36,179 nt of DNA from Trichoplax sp. H2 (Eukaryota > Placozoa > Uniplacotomia > Trichoplacea): the NCBI GenBank assembly GCA_003344405.1, contig NOWV01000363.1:1-36179 (forward strand), given 5' to 3'. Position 1 is the first letter of the stretch. Every line of letters begins with the position of its first letter. The notes under the pieces are model-generated. The model did not search any database. It worked only from the letters and a program-made list of their open reading frames with translations, and had not been told where the DNA came from. This document shows, piece by piece, positions 8,812 through 17,818 of the stretch. Made by a program: the position numbers and the translations under genes.

Positions 8812-11468
8812 ACTGTAACTGGCAATATTCACCTATTAGTAGCAACTTTATTGCGCTCAACATCTTAAGAGATGAAATAAGCTAAAAGCGTTTGTCTTGA
8901 AATTATCTTTCAATTAAATACTACATGACTTTGTTTAGTAGTGTAGGAGCGTTTGCATAAATATTCATCTGGCGGCAACGTCCTTCGAGTATACCTAACA
9001 GCTATGCCGATAAATTGGACTAAAAATATCCGTCATGAGACCACTTTCAGCTTAGCATGATTCTACTCTTTAGTGCTATAAAATTTATATAACAGCAGCT
9101 ACTCGATGCTCCTTGCAATCATAATTATATAATAGTAAATTGTGTGATAAACAGACTAGTTTACACTGGATATCATCTACTAATGTACATAGTGAGCATT
9201 GTTACTGCAAGTTACTATCCATCATAAACGTATATGGCCATTATCATTCGAATGAAAGCACAGCATCAATGACAGTAGGCTCTAAATAAAAGCCACAATA
9301 AACTAATCGTCAAATAGAATATCATTATCCACAAAGTATATGTTAATCAACAGCTAGATAATCATCTCATGGTTGCAAAACTTGAAATGCAAGAAGGTTT
9401 ACTAATTTAGGAGTCAAAAACTGGTATTTAGTCCTAAAGACTATGCCCTTGCAATGAACAAGTTGATAATAACCTCTTCGTAAAATAATACTATATTAGT
9501 GATAGCAGTAACTTAAGAAAAAATTTATTTACATTTCTGATATCAAAATAGTTCGGCATAAAACGTCTCGATGTATACTAAATGTTAGGATGATTCTGAA
9601 GGTCGATATTAGAAAATTGATAGACTTTACGACCTAAACGGTAGTATGCTTGGGGATATAATCCATCATTTCATAACATGGCTTTAATGCTATGTTACAA
9701 CAGGAGATTCGAAAGTAACTATGGTAACGAACAAATTTCCATTATGAAATGCACCGATAGCTCCATTGTTAAGATTAACTTTAAATTTAATCGAATGAAA
9801 AAATTTACAGCTTACGCCATATATCAGGGTAGAAAGTCTTCAGAATATACTGTACAATGTAATAGAAAATGTAGTCCTTAAAAACCTTAATTTGATTTTT
9901 TTCTACCTTTTCGAAGATCGATCTAAATTGTTATCCTATATTTTAAGTAGAGCTTACCTATTTTTACACATGTGTGAATGTATATGATAATTATTAGTGA
10001 TCATTGAGCTTACATCTAATCATAAAACTTCTTCCTTTACTAGATTTTATTTCCTAGCGGTTAAGGATTTGTCGTGTTTTTGAGCTTTCGAATTCAGGCA
10101 AACCTTGCCACTTACAAATCTTTTTTTATACAGGATTTTATTGTTTGCAGTTTAAGTACGGTACTTGTCACCCTTTGAACCCTTCGAATCAAGTCTAACC
10201 TTACCACTCAGAGAGCTTCTTTCTAGACAAGATTTTATTGTTAGCGATTAAGGATTTATCATTCTTTTGAACTACAAATTATGTCAAACTCTACCACTTA
10301 CAAACCTTCTTTCTACGTAATACTCTTACTGTTTGAGGTTAAGAATCTGTCATTTTTTTTTAACTTTCGAATTAAGTCAAACCTTTCCCCGACCTAGCGT
10401 TTTATTATTGCTGATTAAGTTTATTACGGTTTAATATGAGTTTCAAAGTACTTAGATGGGTAGTATAATTTTATTTTAGTAAACCTGACTGTTTTGTATC
10501 ATTACGTTGTAATTTTTAGTGATGTGCAACATGTCACCGATATCCTTTACTAGTGTCCTCTACAGAGAGCAGTAACCGTTAAGATTTACTATTCAGTCAT
10601 TATATTTTAATTAGTGTACTACGACATATTTAGCCGATTCCAGCGATTACAAATCATTTATTAATAAATTCCAATTACTTATAATTCATAGATTACAGTA
10701 TATGGCATTGGAATACAATACGACGAAATGGCAATATCTTGTAGGTTGTATAATCGCTGAAAATATTTTTCTGATGCTACTGTCTATTTAATTCAAATAT
10801 TGCTCATGAAATCAAGAGTGACAGCCAGGCAGTTTTATTCGATAATAGCAACGGCATGTCAATTCGATAGTAGCATATAATTCCACAAATCAAATTGTAA
10901 GTTCAGAGAAATTCATGCTCTGTAATATTTAAAGTTTTTCTATTCGCGAATGTTACTCTGCAACGTAACAATCCAAAATAGACGTGGGTCTTGGCAATAA
11001 TCTAACTATTGCTACATAAAAATGCGTACGTAAACGACCCGCAACGAAAATTCCCTTTTATTTTACAATCCAACCGCATTTATACTCATCGAACTGACAA
11101 CCTATAGTATTGGTATTGCCGTTTGTAATGACACGCCATATGACTATCTCATTAAAACACAGAACTTATATATACGAACGTAACAGTGAATAAAGCTTGA
11201 AACAAATTGACTAGATTAATTCAACTATTGAGTAAATACTAACTTATTACAGGTTTATAATATCACTACACCCATATTAAAACAAAGTTTCAAAATTATA
11301 ATGCCTATGTTATCCTATGCGATGGGCTTATGGTCGACTTAATTAGCAGCTGTAATTTGTAAATGTTGAACAGCTCAAATATAATCATACGATTATTGCA
11401 CCACATATTTTTTGGCTGAAGATAAAATCTTTAACCAAATAAAAATTTGAACTGATGATTCAAAGAAA
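8812..11468. other. 3' flank of unit 2, no gene seen
   Basis: No supportable coding exon. The part from about 9890 to 11450 matches the 3' flank of copy 4 (about 19300-20060), for example the region around gtcaattcga at 10858 and 19705, so unit 2 ends where unit 3 begins near 11469. It includes short degenerate tandem repeats at 10020-10400. Confidence 0.5.
10020..10400 (+). repeat. degenerate tandem repeat of about 105 bp
   Basis: About four imperfect units share the pattern agattttatt-(8-12)-ttaagg/gatttgtc-...-ttcgaatt-aagtcaaacctt-accactta. Single units recur in the matching place in unit 3 (about 15410-15510) and unit 4 (about 19340-19410), so the tandem array is an expansion specific to unit 2 or a loss in the others. 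Confidence 0.55.
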
Positions 11469-12110
11469 GTAAATAAGATTAAACATACAGTAACATTCAA
11501 GAAGGATAATAAGAGAATATTATAAAGTTAGCGAGAACATTTGATATTGCTATTTCTGTTGCAAGAAGCTCGAGAATTCACATGATATTAGCCAGTCGTC
11601 ATTTCAGTGAAAGGATATCCTTATGTAGTTATTTTATTTTATTGCTTTAAGTACTGTGTTAAGAGATTGATAGTAATATGAAACAAGCTAGCTGACACTG
11701 TGACGAAAAAATAGCCCGTTATACTGAATAAAATTTAGGATAACGTATTATAATAAGCCATAAAGAACTATAGTATTATGTGATAGCTTACATTCGATGG
11801 AGCAATTTTTAGATAATTTTATAAGAATTATTCGAAAATACAGGGTTTTAATATAATGATTGGTATTTATTATGGGTTTGATTCACAGTTTTTACCATTC
11901 AGACGCATCGAATGAAAGAGATCGCATTATACATACAGTACATGGTAAGGTTTTACACCTCTTTGCTAATTGCATAATGTTTAGCTTAAATCAATATTGG
12001 TTGGTGGAGGTTGAAAGTAAAAGCATAAACCCGCTCACAGCCCATATCCACGTCGGTGGTCTCATGAGATTACCTTACATTATAAACTAGCATGACTAAA
12101 GTTAACATAA

Positions 12111-12128
12111 CAACAAGTTCTTTATTCT
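12111..12128 (+). promoter_or_regulatory. conserved upstream block, copy 3
   Basis: caacaagttctttattct, 734 bases before the start codon; counterpart of the blocks before copies 1, 2 and 4. Confidence 0.35.
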
Positions 12129-12569
12129 TTTACGTTTATAATTCCTGAGAAATTGTATAATTATCGAAAAGTAAGTAAATATATGTATTATGTTTATCCT
12201 TTTATTCCATTACGCTGAATACCAGACTGCACATCGAAAGTAAGCTACTTTCTGCGTCAATCCACTATTCCTATACCTATATAAATACAAATAGATTAAA
12301 TGCGAATAAAAGTGATAATACTAGTACATGAATTGTATATATCAGGAGAAGACTTTCAAGCTGACTATTTTAAATTGACGTACGGAATATTAACATTTTA
12401 AAATTTATCAACACACTCTATCGATCATTTATTAAATTAATATTTCATTCATGGCTAAGCACCAGATAACATGATAATTAATAACAGCAATTCTATTCTT
12501 TACCATATCAACGATCCTACAATAACCTATTGTATCAAGTTATTGCTGTACAACTAATTGAAATCAATT

Positions 12570-12579
12570 CAAGTTTCCC
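12570..12579 (-). promoter_or_regulatory. possible Rel/NF-kB-like site, copy 3
   Basis: The minus strand reads gggaaacttg, 8 of 10 against the Rel consensus, in the same position relative to the TATA box as the site in copy 1. The equivalent bases are removed by the deletion in copy 4. Confidence 0.17.
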
Positions 12580-12636
12580 AGTTAATGTACTTAACTCAAA
12601 ACCCTCCTTCTTCAGCATTTATTATCTGCGCGAGTG

Positions 12637-12646
12637 CATATATATA
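12637..12646 (+). promoter_or_regulatory. TATA box, copy 3
   Basis: catatatata at the same spacing from the conserved agaactcatt start region (12671) as in copy 1. Confidence 0.55.
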
Positions 12647-12668
12647 GCCATAACGTTCTTGCATTACC

Positions 12669-12834
12669 ATAGAACTCATTAAACGTGCTAGGTGTTTAAA
12701 GAAGCCATCTTGATACGGTACGGAAAATCATTGCAGTTAAATATCGGATTTTTTGCTATCATAACTTAATCAGCCAGCACCCAAACGTATTACAACAATT
12801 TTAACAAATTAATCCGTATTCGTTTAGTAATTAG
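12669..12834 (+). other. 5' UTR exon and first intron, copy 3
   Basis: The untranslated exon ends at 12717 (cttgatacg). The intron is 12718-12834 (donor gtacgg, weaker than in copy 1; acceptor gtaattag), 117 bases, ending 10 bases before the start codon. Confidence 0.55.
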
Positions 12835-12844
12835 AACTAACAAC

Positions 12845-13373
12845 ATGAAGTTCACGTTGATCTTACTTGCATCACTTCTCTTCTTGGCCATCGCTGGACG
12901 TGCCGAGGAAGAAGAACCTACAATTATTGAAGAATTGAAAGATGAAGCTCCAGTAGAAGATGAGGAGGGCGAAGTAGCTGAAAAAGAAGATGAGATCGAA
13001 TCTCTCGAGAACGAATTTCAAGTAAAAGAAGAGGACGAACAGCCTGAAGAAACTAAAGCGGCTAATGTAAGTTATTGATAAATTCTTCATTTTGTCTTTA
13101 ATCTTGTATCTTATAAAGACTATTCTGTTAACATCAAACGATAAATAATGCTAGTGATAAACTTTACTAAAATTAATTTAAGATTTCTTTCAATTTTTTA
13201 CTTCAAATTCATCATTTTAACAGTCGAGACGCCGTCATCCCTGGCAAGATAACCGCTACTGGTTCGATTATCGCTCCCAGAACAGTTGGACCAGACGCCG
13301 TCGCCGCTTTCGCTATAACAGGCGTCGTTTCTCTGGAAAAAAAGCTAGAATTTTAAATAGCTTCTTCAAATAA
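12845..13373 (+). CDS. secreted Arg/aromatic-rich peptide precursor, copy 3
   Basis: Joined from 12845-13066 and 13224-13373, phase 0, 123 residues. Residues 1-20 are a signal peptide (MKFTLILLASLLFLAIAGRA). Residues 21-74 are acidic (26 Asp/Glu, 4 Lys) and close to copy 1, sharing EEGEVAEKE and DEIES. The donor is GTAAGT after Ala-Ala-Asn; the acceptor is ttttaacag. Exon 2 gives 49 residues with 15 Arg and is the least regular: SRRRHPWQDNRYWFDYRS, then an Arg-rich core (TRRRRRFRYNRRRFSGKK), then ARILNSFFK. It contains two Asp and several Gln/Asn, so the basic part is weaker (net about +16). Ser-Gly-Lys-Lys is a candidate amidation signal. Compared with copy 1, the stop is displaced by small indels, adding a short C-terminal tail that would be removed if Gly-Lys-Lys is processed. 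Confidence 0.75.
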
Positions 13374-13534
13374 AAGGATAAAACAACTTGTAGACTTTAA
13401 TGGCTGAAGATAGACACAGTAGTGATTCATAGAAATTATAATATAAGTTTAGCAGCATGGAGAATAGCAGATCTTTTAAATCTTGAAGTAAATTGTTAGT
13501 ATTCTTGATTATCTACTATTTTCACAATATAAGC

Positions 13535-13540
13535 AATAAA
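13535..13540 (+). terminator. poly(A) signal, copy 3
   Basis: aataaaact, 161 bases after the stop codon. Confidence 0.65.
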
Positions 13541-15739
13541 ACTGAAATTTAAAACATCTGCTTGCATAAAAAATCAATGTAATCTATTTTTATTGCAAGT
13601 GATTGACTAAATAGTAATCATCAGACGGCCGTGCACTATAGAATTCGCTCATGAAATTAATATAAAATAGTTCGCATGTAAAACGGTTAGATATGCTTTA
13701 CTCTTCAAAATCATAATCTATAAAAATATAAAATGCAATTAATCTACTTTATGAATAGAACTGATTACCTTTAAATTTGATTTTAACGCCAATAGAGCAA
13801 TCCCCTTATGTGATACAACAATAAATAATACCGAAAATAGTTTTAAAGCATAAGGTACAGTAGGTACATTGGCACGTCCGTCCGCTAAAGATCTTAACTT
13901 TATCTTTACTCATGAAATTGTCCAAAACAACTGCGAAATGAGATAACGATACTTACCCATGTCAATTTTAGAGTTAGAGTGTGATACTGAACTAATTTTG
14001 CTACTCAAGTATTGTAGTAGTTCCAGCTAATTACAGTAGTAATTGAAGTGCGATAGCATCAAGAAGTAGAATAGTCTACTTTACTTATAAGGTAATTTCA
14101 CGATTACTGATGATGAAACGGTGTACTTATACTATTCCTACTATGTGTGTATGAGGCTGCAGTAGTCGGCATATAAGGCGATGTTTTTGTGTAATTTCTT
14201 AATATATCTGTTAGATAATGTGAATTGTTATCGTGGAGACGAAGTCGATTATTCGGTTTATCTTCGCCACTTTCGATTGTTATTATGAGAGAGGAAAGTA
14301 GATTCTTCTCTGTCCATTAATAAACGGATACTTTTATGATTAAATACGGTGTTTGCCTGATCTTGTGTCACGTTAGAGATTTGCTCAATTTTAATAATTC
14401 AGATTTTGAGTTGGACGATTGCGAACCCAAAGGGTTGTAAAACCCAAGCACTACAAGTACCGTCTTTATAAGTGGGAAACGATAGCAGTAAAGTTTTACA
14501 TAAGGTCAATAACGTATTTATACATTTAAAAAGTGAAAGTAAGCGATCACAAATTAAATATTATTACTGCGTAATAATTTACGTGTTGAGCAACTACTAT
14601 GGTATTTTGTAACCATATTTTCATCATACAACAGAGATACATTGCAGATTATCATAATGTAAACCATGGCTACTCTGAAAGGTTGCAAGCTTCATGAAAA
14701 GAAACATCTGTATGCAATATCGAAAAAAGTTGTTACAGTTCGGTATATCGTGATGAGATAGAGCTACGGTTACCTCACGAGGTACTCCAACTATCAGATA
14801 GCTGATATGCTCGACCTACCGACTCACAACAACTTGGTAATCTTCGGTCCAGTTACAGTAAGTAATACTCTCATTCTCTATTAACTAAACTGCCCATAAC
14901 CGCGAGCTAAAAGTAATTCAATGCACATGAATCCTAGGTTATTGCATGGCGATGCAGGACTTATAATAATCTCCGAGAAGAAATTTAACTTACTAATCGT
15001 ACATGCTCGACTACGAACTCTGAGGAAACAGCTGACTCCCGAATGTTTGACTACTATACTATTTAAATAAAAGTATTAACACGTAGTAGATTAACATAAT
15101 GCAAACCATGGCTATTCTAAAAACTTTAAACTTCATGCAAATAAGTATCAGTATGCAATATCGAAAGAAGTAAATAATCATAATAAATAGCATTCTGATA
15201 TTATAAGTCAGTAGATGAATAATAAAGTTACATGATATAATAAAATGTACATGAAAGTCTTAACTCGATTTTCCCAATCTGTCTAAAGACAGATCTAAAT
15301 TTTTATCCTATATTAGAAGTAGAAATTACTGATTTCTATATACGCGTATACATACTTGATTTTCAGTTTTTAGCTACGTTTAAGTTTGTGTATTTAGACA
15401 GAAACATTCCTTCTATACAAGATTTTATTGTTAGCATTTCAGTATTCGTAATTTCTTCCGTTTTCGCATTAAATCAAAACGTTACCACTACCTAACGTTT
15501 TATTGCTGATAAGTCTTTATAGTATTGAACTGTAAAATATTTAGGTGGATAATATAATTTACTGTTTATTGGTCTTGATTACCATGTGAAATCATTAAGT
15601 TTCAATTTTCAATTTTTTCGTTTTGGGTAGGGTGCTATGCAGGTTGTTTTTCCATACTAGTATACCCTACAGAAAGCAATAGCCGCTATGCTTTACCATC
15701 TAATCTTTTTATTTTAATTATAAAAATTATGTAATAGGA
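13541..15739. other. 3' flank of unit 3, no gene seen
   Basis: Homologous to the 3' flanks of copies 1 and 4, with one 360-base insertion (14729-15088) that the other units lack. No coding exon seen. Confidence 0.55.
14729..15088. mobile_element. 360-bp insertion between long direct repeats
   Basis: Two imperfect direct copies of about 82 bases (14647-14728 and 15089-15170, each with aaaccatggct and tatgcaatatcgaaa) flank a segment absent from the same place in units 1 and 4, where one copy of the flank is present. The inserted segment matches 5915-6175 in the opposite orientation. It has no open frame. This may be a MITE-like insertion, or a duplication bringing foreign filler DNA; the long flanking repeats do not look like an ordinary target-site duplication. 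Confidence 0.45.
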
Positions 15740-16305
15740 GTAAGTAAGATTAAACATAAATTAACAGCTAAGAGGGATAAATATGAGAATATTACCAGTT
15801 AGGGAATGCGTTTGCTATTGCTTTTGCCAGGAACTCGAGAATTCACATAACATTAATCAACTGTCATTTCAACGAACGAATATCGTTATGTAATCGTTTC
15901 AGCTCATTGCGGTAAGCACTGGGTGTAGAGAGATTAACAGTAATATGAAACAAGCTAGCCAACACTGTATCACAAAAAAAATAGTCTGTTATACTCGGTA
16001 AAGTTAGAACAACGAATTATAATAAGCCGTAGAGAACTATAGTATTATGTGATCCTTAACATTCGATATAGCAATTTTGGGATCGATTTTGTAAAAATTG
16101 CTCGAAAATACATGATTTTGATATAATATTTAATATTTAGCACGCGTTTAATTCATATTTTTTACTACTCAGACATATCGAATAAAAGAGATCGTATTGT
16201 ACACGCAGCACATTGTGAAGTTTTCACACATCATTGCTGATTGCATGATTTCTAGCTTAAATTAATAATGGTTCGTGGTGTTGAAAGTAAAATATAAACC
16301 CGCTC

Positions 16306-16458
16306 GTACCGTAAGAATTCCTAACCTTTACCACTATATCGCTAATAAGGTTAAATATTTATTTCCATTTTAATAATGTAAAGATGAAACTCATTATAAG
16401 CTGCAATATATATTTACCGAAAAATTAAAACAACGTTACCGTAACTGATATATGTACC
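16306..16458. mobile_element. small insertion of about 150 bp flanked by GTACC
   Basis: Relative to unit 3, where cccgctcacagcccatatccacg is continuous, unit 4 has about 150 extra bases bounded by gtacc at 16306 and 16454. The five-base direct repeat could be a target-site duplication, but the unit 3 sequence does not preserve the site clearly. Confidence 0.3.
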
Positions 16459-16526
16459 CCACATCCACGTCGATGGTCTCATAGATCATCTTGCACGGTG
16501 GACTAATTTGACTAAACTTAACATAA

Positions 16527-16544
16527 CAACAAGTTGTTTATTCT
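16527..16544 (+). promoter_or_regulatory. conserved upstream block, copy 4
   Basis: caacaagttgtttattct, 612 bases before the copy 4 ATG. The shorter distance is explained by the 127-base promoter deletion further downstream. Confidence 0.3.
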
Positions 16545-16983
16545 TTTACGCTACTGATTCCTGGGAAAACTGTATAATTAACAAATAGAAAGTAAACGTT
16601 AGTATTGTGTCTATCCGTTTATTCTATTTCGCTGAATATAGAATTCCGTATCGAAAGTAATTTAATATTTATATCGTTCTGACATTCCTGTACCTATAGA
16701 ATAAAAACAGATTAAGTACAAGTAACAGCGATAAAACTACTACATAAACTGTATATATCATGATAAGATTTTCGAACTGACTATCTTTAATTGTCATACC
16801 GGAATACTAACATTTGAAAATTTGTTAACATCCTCTATCCAATAGTTTTTTATAATTGATATTTCACTCATGGCTGGCCATCGGATAATATAATAATTAA
16901 GTAACAGTGATTTAATTCTTTGCCACCTTCATTATTCTACAGTAATCTATTATATCAAGCTATTACTCTATAACTTATTCGAA

Positions 16984-16996
16984 TTAATTTAAAGAA
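16984..16996 (+). other. junction of a core-promoter deletion, copy 4
   Basis: The sequence runs directly from ttcgaattaatt into taaagaagaagctatcttgatacgg. In unit 3 these parts are separated by about 127 bases (12569-12695) holding the TATA box, the likely start site and most of the untranslated exon. Shared tt/ttaa at both edges suggests microhomology-mediated deletion. Confidence 0.7.
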
Positions 16997-17138
16997 GAAG
17001 CTATCTTGATACGGTTAGGAAATCTTTTTCAGTTAAATATCGTATTTTTATTATCATAACTTTATCAGCTACAACAGAAAAATTACAAAAATTCTAACAA
17101 GTTAAACTGTTTTCGTTTAATAATTAGAAATCGACAAT

Positions 17139-17635
17139 ATGAAGCTTACGTTGGTCTTACTAGCCGCACTTCTCTTCTTGGCCGTCGCTATACGTGCCGA
17201 GGAAGAAGAAATCACAGCTATTGAACAAGCTAAAGATAAAGCCCAGTAGAACATGAAGAGGGCGAAGTAGCTGAAAAAGAAGAAGACGAGATCGAATCTC
17301 CCGAGAACGAGTTACAAGAAAAAGATGCAGAAGAAGAAGAAGAAGAAGTACCTGAAGAAGCTAAAGCAGCCTTCGTAAGTTATCGATGAACTCTCTATTT
17401 TTTCTTCAATACTGTAAATTATAAAGAGTGTTCTATTAACTCTAAATGACAAATAATGTTAATAATAAACTCTGGTAAAATTAGAACGAAGTAACTTTAA
17501 ATTTCTCATCTCAAAATTTCCTCGTTTTAATAGTGGAGACGCCGTCGTCATCGTTGCCGTTGCTACCGTCGCCGCTACTACTACCGTCGCCGCTTCTACC
17601 GTCGTCGACGATTCGTAAAGAGTGCCGAAAACTAA
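17139..17635 (+). pseudogene. broken Arg/aromatic peptide precursor, copy 4
   Basis: The signal peptide (MKLTLVLLAALLFLAVAIRA) and first acidic residues are intact. One base is then missing in a C run near 17244 relative to copies 1 and 3, giving a stop at 17247-17249 after 36 residues. The remaining acidic frame continues in another phase to the GTAAGT donor at 17375 and is very close to copy 1 (ELQ..DAEEEEEEVPEEAKAAF). Exon 2 (17534-17635, acceptor ttttaatag) keeps an open frame for 33 residues: WRRRRHRCRCY, then RRRYYYRRRFY and RRRRFVKSAEN, with two Cys. The Gly of the copy 1 Phe-Gly-Lys signal is Val here. The 5' donor is weakened to gttagg, the core promoter is deleted, and tattga after the donor has become tatcga. 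Together this indicates a dead copy; a single-base assembly error could explain the frameshift but not the rest. Confidence 0.75.
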
Positions 17636-17812
17636 GCAACTTCTTCAACAGAAAGGATAAGATAACTTGTAAACTTTAATAGCTGAAGATAGACACAATA
17701 GAGATTCCTAGAAATTATAATATAAAATTTAGCGTATAGAGAATAGAATCACTTTGAAACTTGAAGAAAATTGTCGTTATCTTTCATTGTCAGCTATGTT
17801 TACAATAACAGT

Positions 17813-17818
17813 AATAAA
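17813..17818 (+). terminator. poly(A) signal, copy 4
   Basis: aataaaact kept at the same spacing after exon 2 as in copy 1, though the copy appears dead. Confidence 0.5.

Larger units (their letters stand above)
11469..12636. repeat. 5' flank of unit 3
   Basis: Start of a unit of about 4.27 kb. The boundary block gtaaataagattaaac (11469) recurs as gtaagtaagattaaac at 15740 and again at 20073. The upstream flank runs parallel to 15740-16980. No gene is supported: the open frame at 11860-12090 is broken in the homologous part of unit 4. Confidence 0.65.
15740..16983. repeat. 5' flank of unit 4
   Basis: Parallel to 11469-12569. It carries one small insertion (16306-16458) and ends at a deletion that removes the core promoter of copy 4. 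No gene is present. Confidence 0.65.

Noticed and set aside
11860-12090. 76-codon open frame in the 5' flank of unit 3
   Set aside because: The homologous stretch of unit 4 (about 16120-16500) has frame breaks and an insertion; no coding constraint.
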